Shown: positions 19,085 to 29,165, numbered from the stretch's first letter. The stretch is 64,000 nt of DNA from Thiomicrorhabdus sp. ZW0627 (GCF_029767005.1 NZ_JARUQR010000001.1:987028-1051027); one strand, 5' to 3'. The notes: generated from the letters alone by a model not told the origin. Numbers and translations: made by a program.

Positions 19085-20416
19085 ATGCGACTTGGCGTCT
19101 ACCGTTTCCTGACCACCGTGGCACTGCCATTGATTGCCTATTCGGGCTGGAAACGCTGCAAAAAACACAAGTCGCAGTGCAAACAATACCCGGATTTGCC
19201 GCCAATTCACGACTGCTTTGCATCCCGTTTCGGACGTAATCGCCAACGATACCAGACCGGTGGAATCTGGATCCACGCGGTTTCCGTCGGCGAAACCCGT
19301 TCGATATTCCCTCTACTCAATGCACTTAAAGAAGCCCACCCTGATCTACCTTTGACCGTTACCAACGGCTCAACCCAAGGTGCCATTCAAGCGCTGCAGT
19401 TCGCGCCGGTCGAAATTCAACATCAAATGATTCCTTACGACTTCAAGTTTGCAGTCAACCGCTTTCTCGATCAACTGCAACCCAAACTGGTGATCATGGT
19501 GGAAACCGAAATCTGGCCCAATCTATACCAGGCCTGTTCAGAACGCGATATTCCGATTGTGCTTGTTAACGCACGCCTTAAAGAGAAGTCTTTTCAGGCC
19601 TACAAAAAGTGGGGCGGGAAAATGCTCAAGGACGCCTTGAACCAAGCCCGCTTCATCGCTGCACAATTTCCAGTCGACGCCCAATCCTTTGAAGCGCTCG
19701 GAGCAGAACCACAGAAGATCAAGACACTTGGCAACATCAAGTTCGATATGGAAATCCCAGCAGGCCTGTTGGAAAAAGCCAACGAATGGAAAGCTCAAAA
19801 CGAACTGCAGAAGCGTTTCGTCTGGGTGGCCGCCAGCACTCATGCCGACCCGAATTCACCGTCACAATTCGAGACGAGCGAAGAGAACAAGATGCTGCAG
19901 GCACATCGTCAACTCCTTAAAACCCATCCAGATGCACTGCTTATCCTAGTTCCTCGCCACGCGGATCGTTTCGGGGAGATTGCGGAACAACTCGACCAAA
20001 GTACGTTCAAATGGGCTCGCCGCAGCCAGAAACAAGCCATTAATTCAGACACACAGGTCTATCTTGCCGATACAGTCGGTGAATTAATGCAATGGTTTGC
20101 AGCCTGCAATGCCGCATTCATCGGCGGCAGTCTGGTGCCGTTCGGAGGCCATAACATTCTGGAGCCAGCCGCCTTGAACAAACCTGTTATTTCCGGCCCG
20201 CATTTCGCCAACTTGAATGCGCTTTACCAGACCTTCATCACAGAAGACGCCATCACTCTGGTCGACGACTCGCAAGCCCTCGGGCAAACTCTAACCGAAC
20301 TGGCTTCCAACCCTGAGTTGCAAAAAAACGCAGGAGAAAGAGCCCATCAGGCATTTGAACACAACACCGGTGCTTTGAAAAAACTACTGGCCGAAATCAA
20401 ACCGCTTCTGGACTAA
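19085..20416 (+). CDS. waaA: 3-deoxy-D-manno-octulosonic acid (Kdo) transferase
   Basis: WaaA (KdtA) transfers Kdo from CMP-Kdo to lipid IVA at the inner membrane. The 443-residue GT30 protein has an N-terminal hydrophobic stretch (residues 8-20), then the acceptor-domain motif WIHAVSVGETRS, VETEIWPNL, and the CMP-Kdo-binding region FIGGSLVPFGGHNILEPA. It is the last gene of the plus-strand pagL-kdsD-waaA group and is followed by a strong bidirectional terminator. One exact CAGGCCTGTTCA copy and one variant (19761) lie in it. Confidence 0.96.
   Translation: MRLGVYRFLTTVALPLIAYSGWKRCKKHKSQCKQYPDLPPIHDCFASRFGRNRQRYQTGGIWIHAVSVGETRSIFPLLNALKEAHPDLPLTVTNGSTQGAIQALQFAPVEIQHQMIPYDFKFAVNRFLDQLQPKLVIMVETEIWPNLYQACSERDIPIVLVNARLKEKSFQAYKKWGGKMLKDALNQARFIAAQFPVDAQSFEALGAEPQKIKTLGNIKFDMEIPAGLLEKANEWKAQNELQKRFVWVAASTHADPNSPSQFETSEENKMLQAHRQLLKTHPDALLILVPRHADRFGEIAEQLDQSTFKWARRSQKQAINSDTQVYLADTVGELMQWFAACNAAFIGGSLVPFGGHNILEPAALNKPVISGPHFANLNALYQTFITEDAITLVDDSQALGQTLTELASNPELQKNAGERAHQAFEHNTGALKKLLAEIKPLLD
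19529..19540 (+). repeat. Iterated 12-mer CAGGCCTGTTCA, copy in waaA
   Basis: Exact copy in the sense strand of waaA, encoding Gln-Ala-Cys-Ser. It has the same orientation on the chromosome as the copies in minus-strand genes. Confidence 0.8.
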
Positions 20417-20464
20417 CCTTCTTTTAGGCTTTCAAATTCCAACCACCCGGTTTTCTTAGACAAT

Positions 20465-20492
20465 AAAAAAGCCCCAATCAAGGGGCTTTTTT
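20465..20492. terminator. Bidirectional rho-independent terminator between waaA and the YqhA gene
   Basis: The stem GCCCC/GGGGC is flanked by an A-run and a T-run that also pair, with a short AATCA(A) loop. It lies between convergent genes and can serve both strands. Confidence 0.9.
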
Positions 20493-20522
20493 AATCATTC
20501 CTAACAGCAGGATCGAAACAGC

Positions 20523-21080
20523 TCAGTGGTAAGCCTTATGCGACAGATACAACGCCAAAGCCACCATCATGATTGCCAAAGCATAATAAAGCAATTCCAA
20601 AGGCTCGGTCGGCTTCAGGAAAATCGCCTGTTCAAAGAACATAACGATCAGGATCAACACGATCACTTTCGCCAAACGGTCTTTCAAATCGTCAAGAGAG
20701 CTGATGAACAGGATATTACTCGCGCCATGCTGGCTTTCCGCAATATCGATCTTGGAGATGAACAACTCATACAGCCCCAAGGAGAAAATCAACATGATCG
20801 CCCCCAACAAGAAACCGTCAACCGAACCGACCACATGCGCAACTGTCTGTGCTTTCAATAATGCACGTCCCGCGTCATCCATTTCGTGATAATGGGCCAG
20901 ATGAGAAATGGTGTAGAAAATATCCACCGACGTCAGGTAAAAAATCCCGAATGCCGTAATCATACTGGCAATGACCGCAATCAACACCACGAAACGACTG
21001 TTCCACAATGCAGACTCAAACATTCTTTCCGCCTTACTAGGTCGATGCTCAGACTGACATTCCGTTTTATTGGCTTCCAT
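20523..21080 (-). CDS. YqhA/UPF0114-like integral membrane protein
   Basis: A 185-residue inner-membrane protein with about four hydrophobic segments (near residues 28-52, 85-110, 132-150 and 158-178). The segment order and the motifs VGSVDGFLLGAIMLIFSLGLYELFI (internal) and SSLDDLKDRLAKVI match the YqhA (UPF0114) family, whose function is not established. It lies downstream of hslV on the same strand with a 20-base gap and may be co-transcribed. It ends just before the bidirectional terminator shared with waaA. Confidence 0.8.
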   Translation of the reverse strand: MEANKTECQSEHRPSKAERMFESALWNSRFVVLIAVIASMITAFGIFYLTSVDIFYTISHLAHYHEMDDAGRALLKAQTVAHVVGSVDGFLLGAIMLIFSLGLYELFISKIDIAESQHGASNILFISSLDDLKDRLAKVIVLILIVMFFEQAIFLKPTEPLELLYYALAIMMVALALYLSHKAYH

Positions 21081-21100
21081 CCAAATTACTCCTTTGTAAA

Positions 21101-21643
21101 TTATTCTTTTGAACTCAACGATTCGATCGTCAGGCTATGATTGGTATAGATGCAAAGTTCCGCCGCAATGTTCAGCGACTTCTCAACTACGTCACGCGCC
21201 GACAATTCGGTATTTTCCATCAAAGCCTGCGCCGCCGAATGGGCGTAACTGCCGCCTGAACCGATGGCGATAAAGTCGTGCTGCGGTTCAATGACGTCTC
21301 CGGTTCCTGAAATCAGTAACATATTCTCCTGATCCGCCACCAACATCATCGCTTCCAACTTGCGTAAAGCACGATCGGTGCGCCAATCCTTAGCCATTTC
21401 CACAGCCGCACGCATCAACTGTCCGTTATGGGCTTGCAAACGGCCTTCAAAACGTTCGAATAATGTAAAAGCGTCTGCCGTCGCACCTGCGAAACCGGCA
21501 AGCACTTGGCCGTTATACAAGCGGCGCACCTTGCGCGCATTGCCTTTCATTACCACGTGCCCCAGTGTCACCTGACCGTCACCGCCGATGACCATTTCAC
21601 CGTCGCGTTTAGCGCATAGTATCGTCGTTCCATGAAATGACAT
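21101..21643 (-). CDS. hslV: HslV, peptidase subunit of the HslUV protease
   Basis: HslV is the Thr-protease ring of the cytoplasmic ATP-dependent HslUV complex. I use the ATG at 21643, with AAGGG 7 bases upstream; an in-frame TTG at 21649 is less likely. The first residues are [15 protein letters not shown], so processing before the TT pair exposes the catalytic Thr at position 6, leaving a five-residue propeptide. GDGQVTLG and [15 protein letters not shown] are family motifs. The partner hslU is not adjacent; it starts about 2.8 kb away on the other strand, beyond xerC, DUF484 and dapF. Confidence 0.97.
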   Translation of the reverse strand: MSFHGTTILCAKRDGEMVIGGDGQVTLGHVVMKGNARKVRRLYNGQVLAGFAGATADAFTLFERFEGRLQAHNGQLMRAAVEMAKDWRTDRALRKLEAMMLVADQENMLLISGTGDVIEPQHDFIAIGSGGSYAHSAAQALMENTELSARDVVEKSLNIAAELCIYTNHSLTIESLSSKE

Positions 21644-21728
21644 ATTCAAACCCTTAAATTCTTTAAATTTACATTTATATTGGCGGCTATTCTAAATGAA
21701 AACCGTCGAATAGACGAGCGATTTGGAT

Positions 21729-21764
21729 GTTTTAAAAGTGGGCAGGCCTGTCCGCTTTTAAAAC
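21729..21764. terminator. Large CAGGCCTG-cored inverted repeat, likely terminator of xerC
   Basis: Two 18-base arms meet at CAGG|CCTG with only two mismatches, both of which are G-U-type pairs in RNA. The outer parts GTTTTAAAAG and CTTTTAAAAC supply the A/T tracts. It lies in the 155-base gap between the xerC stop and the hslV start. No other element is visible in that gap. Confidence 0.65.
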
Positions 21765-21804
21765 GTCCACTAGCCCCGTTCCTTTGAAAAGAAAAGAACT
21801 GTAC

Positions 21805-22764
21805 TTATTTGTTTTTCTTAGCCCGCGGATGCGCCTGATCGTAGACTTGTGCTAAATGCTGAAGATCCAGTTTGGTATAGATTTGAGTAGTCGACAGATT
21901 CGCATGGCCGAGCATCTCCTGAACCGCACGCAGGTCCCCGCTTGATTCAAGTACGTGGGTCGCGCAGGCATGACGCAGACGGTGCGGCGACATTTTGGTC
22001 GGAAGCCCTGCCTGTAACGTACGCTCGTCCAAGCGTTTCTGTACACTTCGTACACTCAAGCGACGGCCGCTGCGATTGACGAACACGGCCGGCTCGTCTT
22101 CCTTGGCATAATCCGAACGGATCTTCAACCATTCGGCAATCGCCTGTTGCGCCTTAGAGCCAACCGGAGCCAACCGAGCCTTCTGACCTTTACCCAACAC
22201 AAATACCCAACCGGAGCGAACTTGATCCAGTCCCGGCGTCAGATCCAGTTCGGTACATTCCGAAACACGCAAGCCGGCAGAATACAGCAGTTCGAAAATA
22301 GCCTGGTCACGCACATCCTGCCAAGTCTTCAAAGGCTGTTCCAACAATTTACGGGTCCAGTCCACATCCAGGCTTTTCGGTAACGGTTTAGGTTGTTTGG
22401 GCGATTTGACGCCTTTCGCCGGATTCTTGGCCACCAGCCCCTCTTCCAACAGAAAATCATAAAAAGAACGAATCGCAGACAGTTGACGGGCGACCGTGCG
22501 TGCGCTGACGCCCTGTTGTACGCGATAACCGAGAAATGCACGAATGGCTTCCGAATCGACCAGGTTCCAGCCGTCGAATTTAGCCAAGGTTTGTTCAAGC
22601 CCGGAATTCCGACTGGAGTCATGAAGATTCTCGTCCAGGTCACTCAGGTCGTCGGCAAAATAAAAACCTAGAAACGCTTCGATATCACGCTGATAATTCA
22701 AAATGGTGTGAGGCGAGCGATTCTGCAGTTTCAGATTCAACAAAAACGCTTCCAGGGCTTGCAT
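21805..22764 (-). CDS. xerC: Tyrosine recombinase XerC
   Basis: XerC, with XerD, resolves chromosome dimers at dif. The 319-residue protein has an N-terminal core-binding SAM-like domain and a C-terminal catalytic domain with the expected residues: Arg in LLYSAGLRVSE, Lys in GKGQKARL, HxxR in HRLRHACATH, and His and Tyr in LGHANLSTTQIYTKL. It follows the DUF484 gene by six bases in the dapF-DUF484-xerC order common in Gammaproteobacteria. An insertion near residues 42-55 (DENLHDSSRNSG) makes it slightly longer than E. coli XerC. Confidence 0.95.
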   Translation of the reverse strand: MQALEAFLLNLKLQNRSPHTILNYQRDIEAFLGFYFADDLSDLDENLHDSSRNSGLEQTLAKFDGWNLVDSEAIRAFLGYRVQQGVSARTVARQLSAIRSFYDFLLEEGLVAKNPAKGVKSPKQPKPLPKSLDVDWTRKLLEQPLKTWQDVRDQAIFELLYSAGLRVSECTELDLTPGLDQVRSGWVFVLGKGQKARLAPVGSKAQQAIAEWLKIRSDYAKEDEPAVFVNRSGRRLSVRSVQKRLDERTLQAGLPTKMSPHRLRHACATHVLESSGDLRAVQEMLGHANLSTTQIYTKLDLQHLAQVYDQAHPRAKKNK

Positions 22765-22770
22765 GATGAA

Positions 22771-23448
22771 TTACTCGATAAACAGGTGTGAAAGACGGGC
22801 TGTGACCATTTCACCCATGATTCTCAAAAAATAAGTACCGAGGTTCGGGTGGAAACGGTCGGTAGTACTGCCCAAGGCCAACACGCCCCAAACACGCTTT
22901 TCCCCGAGCGGCAACAAACAAACTGACTGCATCGGTTTGTCCGTATGGAACAAGCCCTTCTGCCATGAATCTTCCAACAGCCCGCACGCAGGCTCTTCCG
23001 GTTGCAAGGTCGACTTCAAAGTCTCCACCCAAGTCTGACTGATCCCCAGCTGGGTAATGCCGTGCAGACTGGTCGAAGGTACGTCCCAGGAGACCAAGGC
23101 AACCTCTTCGACCTGAAAACGCTGCTGCATCTCTTCAATGATACAGTCCACCGCCTGCTGTTCGCTGCGTGCGGCCATCAAGGCTTTGGTAAATTCCTTG
23201 ACCTTGTTGAATAACTGGCCGTTCTCACCCGCGATGTTAATCAAAGTGTCGACTTCCACTTGCAATTCATCGCGCTGCTTGCGCAACTGATAGATCTGCC
23301 TTTCCAAAAGAGAAACCGCCTTACCGGTTTCAGGGTGGGGAATGCTCAACTCGTCGAGAAGGTTGGGGAACACATGAAAGAACTCGCGGTTGCGGTTCAG
23401 GAAGTTTGCAACATCCTCTTCATGGATGTCGTTCAACAAGCTAGACAT
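22771..23448 (-). CDS. DUF484 protein (GAF-like)
   Basis: A 225-residue cytoplasmic protein of the DUF484 family, always found near xerC and dapF in Gammaproteobacteria but of unproved function. It opens with a conserved N-terminal stretch ([15 protein letters not shown]), then a predicted coiled coil (about 45-80, [19 protein letters not shown]) and a GAF-like domain. I start at the ATG at 23448, which overlaps the dapF stop (ATGTCTAG) and has GGGAGAAA upstream; an upstream in-frame start at 23466 lies inside dapF. Confidence 0.9.
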   Translation of the reverse strand: MSSLLNDIHEEDVANFLNRNREFFHVFPNLLDELSIPHPETGKAVSLLERQIYQLRKQRDELQVEVDTLINIAGENGQLFNKVKEFTKALMAARSEQQAVDCIIEEMQQRFQVEEVALVSWDVPSTSLHGITQLGISQTWVETLKSTLQPEEPACGLLEDSWQKGLFHTDKPMQSVCLLPLGEKRVWGVLALGSTTDRFHPNLGTYFLRIMGEMVTARLSHLFIE

Positions 23449-24277
23449 TCTCGATTTCTCCCTCAAAAACAGTTTCGGCCGGACCGGTCATCCAAACAGG
23501 CGATTCTCGATCACCGTTCCAAGCGATTTTCAAATCGCCGCCCGGCAGAGAAACCGTCACTTCGTCTCCCACTTCACCCCAGTTACGGTACACCACCATC
23601 GCCGCACAAGCACCAGTCCCACATGCCAACGTTTCTTCGGCACCGCGTTCATAAACACGTAATTTAATATGAGCGGCGTCCACCTTCTCTGCAAAACCGA
23701 CATTCACACGTTCTGGAAAGGTATCGTGCGATTCGATTGCCGAACCCAAACTGGCAACAGGCGCCTGACCGATATCCGAAACCCTGACGACGGCATGCGG
23801 ATTACCCATCGAAACCGCGCCAATCTCAATCACCTCACCGTTCACTTCCAAATCATAGACCTCTTTTTCAGTCGGCATATCGAAAGGCAGTTTTTGTGGC
23901 AGGAAATGCGGCGCGCCCATATTCACGCGCACCCAACCGCTATTTTCCACATACAGCACGATAATACCCGATGCGGTCTCCACTCGGATTTCGGTCCGGT
24001 CGGTCAAACCTTTGTCATAAACGAACTTTGCGAAGCAGCGTGCGCCGTTACCACACTGCTGAACCTCTGAACCATCAGCATTGAAGATGCGGTAACGGAA
24101 ATCCACTCCTGGGGTTTCCGTGGATTCAACGACCAACAATTGGTCGAACCCCACGCCAAAATGTCGATCAGACCAGCGCTTGATTTGAGTGGAAGAAAGG
24201 TTAACGGTTTGATGTATGGCATCAATGACCATGAAGTCATTTCCCAAGCCATGCATTTTGGTGAATTTCAAGCCCAT
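23441..24277 (-). CDS. dapF: Diaminopimelate epimerase
   Basis: DapF converts LL- to meso-diaminopimelate for lysine and peptidoglycan. The 278-residue protein has the two-lobed family fold with both catalytic cysteines in context: [11 protein letters not shown] in the first lobe and [14 protein letters not shown] in the second. The start [15 protein letters not shown] is typical. It is the first gene of the dapF-DUF484-xerC-hslV run and is divergent from hslU. Confidence 0.98.
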   Translation of the reverse strand: MGLKFTKMHGLGNDFMVIDAIHQTVNLSSTQIKRWSDRHFGVGFDQLLVVESTETPGVDFRYRIFNADGSEVQQCGNGARCFAKFVYDKGLTDRTEIRVETASGIIVLYVENSGWVRVNMGAPHFLPQKLPFDMPTEKEVYDLEVNGEVIEIGAVSMGNPHAVVRVSDIGQAPVASLGSAIESHDTFPERVNVGFAEKVDAAHIKLRVYERGAEETLACGTGACAAMVVYRNWGEVGDEVTVSLPGGDLKIAWNGDRESPVWMTGPAETVFEGEIENV

Positions 24278-24376
24278 CAGGCACCTTATATTTATTATGG
24301 TTATTACGTTTTCAAATGATTATAAACGCAAATCTATCACGCGCACAGGGAATACGCAAACCAGAGCATTTTCCTT

Positions 24377-24382
24377 TATAAT
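24377..24382 (+). promoter_or_regulatory. Candidate -10 box for hslU
   Basis: An exact TATAAT lies 40 bases before the hslU start in the 144-base gap between the divergent dapF and hslU genes. No good -35 box and no sigma-32 consensus (CTTGAA / CCCCAT) is visible at the right distance, so the promoter class is open. Confidence 0.3.
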
Positions 24383-24421
24383 GCATCTATTATCGTTAAA
24401 CATTCAGGATAGATTTACCCC

Positions 24422-25741
24422 ATGATGACTCCAAAAGAGATTGTTCACAGTTTAGACACCCACATTGTTGGTCAGAGTGAGGCGAAACGTGCAGTGGCCA
24501 TCGCACTTCGTAACCGCTGGCGTCGAACTCAACTCTCCGAAGAGATGCGCCAGGAAGTCACCCCAAAAAACATTCTGATGATCGGGCCGACCGGTGTCGG
24601 TAAAACCGAAATTGCACGCCGTCTAGCGAAGCTGGCGAATTCACCGTTCCTGAAAATCGAAGCCACCAAGTTCACCGAAGTGGGTTACGTCGGGCGAGAC
24701 GTCGATTCCATCATCCGAGATCTGATGGAGAACGCCATCAAAATGACCCGCGAACAAGCGATGCAGAAAGTCCAACGTCAGGCGGAAGATGCCGCCGAAG
24801 AACGCGTTCTGGACATTCTATTGCCGCCGGCCCGCGGTCGCGAAGGCGACAGTTACGACAACATGTCCGAAACCCGCCAGAAATTCCGAAAACGCCTGCG
24901 TGAAGGTGATTTGGACGACAAAGAAATTGAAGTCAACATCAGCGCGACGCCAGCGCATGTCGAAATCCTCGGAGCACCGGGACTGGAAGACATGACCCAG
25001 CAGTTGCAGAACATGTTCGAAGGCATGAACCAGGGCAAAAAAGAGAAGCGCAAGATGCCGATCAAGAATGCTCTTAAAGCACTGGCCGAAGAAGAGGCAC
25101 AGCGCCTGGTCAACGAAGAAGACATCAAAACCCAAGCGATTGAAGCGGTCGAACAGAACGGTATCGTCTTCATAGATGAAATCGACAAAGTCGCCAAGCG
25201 TCAGGATGCAGGTGGCGGTGACGTTTCCCGTGAAGGGGTTCAGCGAGACCTATTGCCGTTGATCGAAGGTTCGACGGTGTCAACTAAATACGGCATGATC
25301 AAAACAGATCACATCCTGTTCATCGCGTCCGGTGCCTTCCACTTGGCGAAACCGTCCGACCTGATTCCGGAACTGCAGGGCCGTCTACCAATCCGCGTCG
25401 AACTGCAATCGCTGAAAGTCGAAGATTTTGTGCGAATCCTGACCGAACCGAAAGCGGCGTTGACCACTCAGGCGATCGCCCTGATGAAAACCGAAGGCGT
25501 CGATTTGAGCTTCACTAACGGCGGCATCCAACGCATTGCGGAAATCGCTTTCCAGGTCAACGAAACCACGGAAAATATCGGTGCCCGCCGCTTGCATACG
25601 GTTCTGGAAAGACTGCTGGAAGAGATCTCTTTCGAAGCTCCGGATAAAGTCGGTACCGCTATCGAAATCACTCCGGAGTTCGTCGAGGAACGTCTTGGCG
25701 AACTGGCGCAGGATCAAGACCTGTCGCAGTACATTCTGTAA
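24422..25741 (+). CDS. hslU: HslU, ATPase subunit of the HslUV protease
   Basis: HslU is the AAA+ unfoldase that feeds substrates to HslV. The 439-residue protein shows Walker A in GPTGVGKTE (about 59-67), Walker B in [12 protein letters not shown], the intermediate I-domain between them, and the C-terminal QDLSQYIL tail that inserts into HslV. The GYVGRDV pore motif is present. It is separated from hslV and in opposite orientation, so the two subunits need separate promoters. It leads the plus-strand DUF971-ubiE-ubiJ-ubiB group. Confidence 0.98.
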   Translation: MMTPKEIVHSLDTHIVGQSEAKRAVAIALRNRWRRTQLSEEMRQEVTPKNILMIGPTGVGKTEIARRLAKLANSPFLKIEATKFTEVGYVGRDVDSIIRDLMENAIKMTREQAMQKVQRQAEDAAEERVLDILLPPARGREGDSYDNMSETRQKFRKRLREGDLDDKEIEVNISATPAHVEILGAPGLEDMTQQLQNMFEGMNQGKKEKRKMPIKNALKALAEEEAQRLVNEEDIKTQAIEAVEQNGIVFIDEIDKVAKRQDAGGGDVSREGVQRDLLPLIEGSTVSTKYGMIKTDHILFIASGAFHLAKPSDLIPELQGRLPIRVELQSLKVEDFVRILTEPKAALTTQAIALMKTEGVDLSFTNGGIQRIAEIAFQVNETTENIGARRLHTVLERLLEEISFEAPDKVGTAIEITPEFVEERLGELAQDQDLSQYIL

Positions 25742-25756
25742 GAACAGGACGCTGTC

Positions 25757-26137
25757 ATGCCGCATCCGACCGACATCAAACTCCACCAGCTGTCAAAGGT
25801 ATTGGAAATCACCTTCGACAACGGCGAAACCTTCAAACTGCCATGCGAGTACCTGCGGGTCTACTCGCAGTCGGCGGAAGTCACCGGACACGCACCTGGG
25901 CAAGAAGTACTTCAAGTCGGTAAGCAGGACGTCAACATCGAAAACATCACCCCGGTGGGCAACTATGCAGTGAAATTGCATTTCAACGACGGCCACGACA
26001 GCGGCATCTATACCTGGGAACGCCTCTACGATCTGGGGAAACACCAAGAAGAATACTGGGTGGACTACCTGCGCAGATTGATGCGTGCCGGTCACGACCA
26101 TGAAGATTTACAGCGTCTCAAGGCGCAAAGCCGATAA
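25757..26137 (+). CDS. DUF971 / GBBH-like N-terminal domain protein
   Basis: A 126-residue single-domain protein of the DUF971 (gamma-butyrobetaine hydroxylase-like N-terminal) family. Typical stretches are LPCEYLRVYSQSAEV, GNYAVKLHFNDGHDSGIYTW and the WERLYDLG motif. Related domains are linked to metal or iron-sulfur handling, but the role of the standalone form is not established. It lies 15 bases after hslU and upstream of ubiE, a common order in Gammaproteobacteria. Confidence 0.88.
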   Translation: MPHPTDIKLHQLSKVLEITFDNGETFKLPCEYLRVYSQSAEVTGHAPGQEVLQVGKQDVNIENITPVGNYAVKLHFNDGHDSGIYTWERLYDLGKHQEEYWVDYLRRLMRAGHDHEDLQRLKAQSR

Positions 26138-26173
26138 ACCGAACAACACTCTTATCAAACATAGGCAACCATT

Positions 26174-26926
26174 ATGAGTCAGCAGAAGAAAACCATTGAT
26201 TTCGGATTTAGCGAAGTACCGCTTGAAGAGAAAGTCAAAAAAGTAAAAGGCGTATTCGACTCGGTTGCCGATAAATACGACGTCATGAACGACGTCATGT
26301 CTTTCGGGATTCACCGTCTGTGGAAACGCCACACCATCGAACTCAGCGGCATCCGTCCGGGCAACAGTGTTCTGGATCTGGCAGGCGGTACCGGCGACCT
26401 GACCAAGGAGTTCGCCAAACGCGTCGGCAAGAGCGGCCGCGTAGTGCTGGCGGACATCAACGAGAGTATGGTGCGTGTCGGACGCGACCGTTTGATCAAC
26501 CAGGGCATCGCCGGCAACGTCGATTACACGATCACCAATGCGGAAGCCCTGGGCTTTCCCGACAATACGTTCGACCTGGCGACCATCGCCTTCGGATTGC
26601 GTAACGTCACCAATAAAGACAAGGCGCTTGAAGAACTCTACCGTGTTCTCAAACCGGGCGGACAACTGATGGTGCTCGAATTCTCGAAAGTCACCCAGCC
26701 TCTGCTGGCCAAAGCTTACGACTTTTACTCGTTCAACATCCTGCCAAAGATGGGCAAGCTGATTGCCGACGACGAAGCCAGTTATCAGTATCTGGCGGAA
26801 TCGATCCGTATGCACCCGGATCAGGACACATTGAAACAGATGATGCTTGATGCCGGTTTCGACAAGGCTGAATACCTCAATATGAGCGAAGGTATCGTCG
26901 CATTGCACCGAGGCTGGAAATACTGA
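26174..26926 (+). CDS. ubiE: Ubiquinone/menaquinone C-methyltransferase
   Basis: UbiE methylates the quinone ring with S-adenosylmethionine. The 250-residue class I methyltransferase has the SAM-binding motif [11 protein letters not shown], the family signature [18 protein letters not shown], and [20 protein letters not shown]. It ends RGWKY as usual. Its stop overlaps the ubiJ start (TGATG), so translation is coupled. Confidence 0.97.
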   Translation: MSQQKKTIDFGFSEVPLEEKVKKVKGVFDSVADKYDVMNDVMSFGIHRLWKRHTIELSGIRPGNSVLDLAGGTGDLTKEFAKRVGKSGRVVLADINESMVRVGRDRLINQGIAGNVDYTITNAEALGFPDNTFDLATIAFGLRNVTNKDKALEELYRVLKPGGQLMVLEFSKVTQPLLAKAYDFYSFNILPKMGKLIADDEASYQYLAESIRMHPDQDTLKQMMLDAGFDKAEYLNMSEGIVALHRGWKY

Positions 26927-27519
26927 TGATGCTCAATAAGGCGTTGGAATTCATTCTCAACGAAGCCATCCGTCTTGATGAAGGACACGGCGCCGCCTTC
27001 AAACCGTTGGAGGACAAGGTTTTCACCTTGACGCTTAATGACTTGGGAACGACCTCACATCTGCTGTTCACGGCTTATGGCGTCAGTGTGCAAAGCGATC
27101 TGCAAGGCGATGCCGATGCCACGATCGAAACCTCTCTGGTCGCTCTGTTGGCGCTACCTCAGACCTCAGAACTGAAAGGAGCCGTTTTCCATGGAGACGA
27201 GCCGCTGGCGGAACAGTTCGTCGACGCTTTGAACTCTTTGGAAATCGATTGGGAAGAACACTTGTCGCACTACACAGGTGACTTGATCGCCTTCAAGGTT
27301 GGTCACGCCGCACGCTCTGTGATGCAAACCAAACAGGGCATCAAACAACAGGCCGGCGACACTTTAAAGGAATACCTGCAATTCGAGATCAACGCCTTGC
27401 CGACCAAATCGCAAGTGCAACGCTTCAATCAACAGGTCGTTCAAATCCATCAATCGGTTGACGCACTGGAAAACCGCATCGACACTTTACTGAAATCCGC
27501 CACGACGGCCTCACATTAA
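26926..27519 (+). CDS. ubiJ: Ubiquinone biosynthesis accessory factor UbiJ (SCP2 domain)
   Basis: UbiJ binds lipid intermediates in the soluble Ubi complex. The 197-residue protein has an N-terminal SCP2 lipid-binding domain (roughly residues 15-110) and a C-terminal helical stretch likely to form a coiled coil (FNQQVVQIHQSVDALENRID). Two adjacent ATGs (26926 and 26929) could start it; the first overlaps the ubiE stop. The place between ubiE and ubiB identifies it. Confidence 0.93.
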   Translation: MMLNKALEFILNEAIRLDEGHGAAFKPLEDKVFTLTLNDLGTTSHLLFTAYGVSVQSDLQGDADATIETSLVALLALPQTSELKGAVFHGDEPLAEQFVDALNSLEIDWEEHLSHYTGDLIAFKVGHAARSVMQTKQGIKQQAGDTLKEYLQFEINALPTKSQVQRFNQQVVQIHQSVDALENRIDTLLKSATTASH

Positions 27520-27533
27520 CAGAACACGACTCA

Positions 27534-29165
27534 ATGAAACTACTGAAACAACTGTCGCGAATCATCAAAATCAACCGAGTGCTGACGCACTACCAGATCG
27601 ACCGCATGGTGCTGTCCAACAGCCGATACGCCTGGCTGATATTCGTCAACCAGTTGCTGCCTTGGAATTGGCGGAGCAAATCCAAAGCCAGCCGCGGCGA
27701 GCGCATCCGCTTCGCGCTAGAAGAGTTAGGGCCGATTTTCATCAAACTCGGACAGGCGTTATCAACTCGAAAAGATTTGCTGCCTCAAGACATCTCCGTG
27801 GAACTAACCAAACTTCAGGACGACTGCCCACCGTTTGACGAGGCACACTCCAAACAAATCATCGAACAAGCATTGAAAAAGCCGGTTGAAGACGCTTTCG
27901 CCAGCTTCGATCCGGTTCCTATGGCTTCGGCTTCAATCGCCCAGGTGCATGCAGCAACGCTACACAACGGCATCGACGTAGTCGTCAAGGTTGTGCGCCC
28001 AGACATCAAGCCGGTCATCGAACAAGATGTCAGCATCATGTTCAGCCTAGCAGGCCTGCTGGAAAAAGCGGTGAAGGAAACCCGTCGGCTTCATCCTGTG
28101 GAAGTGGTGTCTGAATTCGAGAAGACCATTCTCGACGAACTCGACATGATGCGTGAAGCAGCCAACGCCACCCAGCTACGCCGCAACTTCGAAGATTCAG
28201 ACCTGCTGTACGTGCCGGAAGTTTACTGGTCACACACCAACGACAACGTCATGACCATGGAACGCATCTACGGCACACGCATCAGTGAAACCGAAAAACT
28301 GATCGAACAAGGCATCGACCTGACCGACCTTTCCGCCAAAGGCGTGACCATCTTCTTCACCCAGGTGTTCAAGCATAATTTCTTCCATGCCGACATGCAT
28401 CCGGGCAACATCTTCGTCCTGCCGGACGGTCGTTATGCAGCGATCGACTTCGGGATCATGGGCACACTGACGCCGGAAGACCAGCGTTATCTGGCAGAAA
28501 ATTTCCTGGCCTTTTTCAACCGTGACTATCTGCGCGTCTCGGAACTGCACATTGAATCGGAATGGGTGCCGCGAGATACCCGTGTCAACGAATTGGAATC
28601 TGCAATCCGCGCCGTTTGCGAACCGATCTGGGATCGTCCGTTAAAGGAAATCTCTTTCGGCCTATTCCTGATGCGCCTGTTCCAGACCGCACGTCGTTTC
28701 GGCATGGAAGTGCAGCCACAGTTAGTCTTACTGCAAAAAACCTTACTAAATATTGAAGGCTTAGGCCGCCAACTGGATGACGAACTCGATCTGTGGGATA
28801 CTGCTAAACCATTCCTGGAAGAATGGATGCAGGATCGTGTCGGGCCGCAAAGCCTGATCAAAAACATCAAAGCCAACCTACCTTTCTGGATCGAACAGGC
28901 GCCGCAAATGCCAGGATTGCTTCACAGCACTCTAAACAAGCTAGCGCACAACGGAGTGGGCGTACAATCCGAACAGATCACCGCCCTGCAAGATGAAATT
29001 CGTACCCAAAACCGTCAACAGCGGCAACGCATGATTGGCCTTGGATTGGTTCTCACCGGACTGTTCCTACCGCTGAGCATGCTGCCGCCAATTGAGCCGA
29101 CATACGGTTTATGGGCACAAATCGGGCTTTTGGTTGTTGGCGGTTATTTCATCGCTAAAAAATGA
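27534..29165 (+). CDS. ubiB: Ubiquinone biosynthesis kinase-like protein UbiB
   Basis: UbiB is an atypical kinase-like ATPase of the ABC1/ADCK family needed for ubiquinone assembly. The 543-residue protein shows the family KxGQ motif (KLGQALSTRKDLLP), a catalytic loop FHADMHPGNIFV and the metal-binding AIDFGIMG. Two C-terminal transmembrane helices (about 499-540) anchor it in the inner membrane. It closes the ubiE-ubiJ-ubiB unit. Confidence 0.97.
   Translation: MKLLKQLSRIIKINRVLTHYQIDRMVLSNSRYAWLIFVNQLLPWNWRSKSKASRGERIRFALEELGPIFIKLGQALSTRKDLLPQDISVELTKLQDDCPPFDEAHSKQIIEQALKKPVEDAFASFDPVPMASASIAQVHAATLHNGIDVVVKVVRPDIKPVIEQDVSIMFSLAGLLEKAVKETRRLHPVEVVSEFEKTILDELDMMREAANATQLRRNFEDSDLLYVPEVYWSHTNDNVMTMERIYGTRISETEKLIEQGIDLTDLSAKGVTIFFTQVFKHNFFHADMHPGNIFVLPDGRYAAIDFGIMGTLTPEDQRYLAENFLAFFNRDYLRVSELHIESEWVPRDTRVNELESAIRAVCEPIWDRPLKEISFGLFLMRLFQTARRFGMEVQPQLVLLQKTLLNIEGLGRQLDDELDLWDTAKPFLEEWMQDRVGPQSLIKNIKANLPFWIEQAPQMPGLLHSTLNKLAHNGVGVQSEQITALQDEIRTQNRQQRQRMIGLGLVLTGLFLPLSMLPPIEPTYGLWAQIGLLVVGGYFIAKK

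Noticed and set aside
21805-22764. Phage or integron integrase
   Set aside because: The tyrosine recombinase lies in the housekeeping dapF-DUF484-xerC order with no att-like repeats or mobile genes around it.
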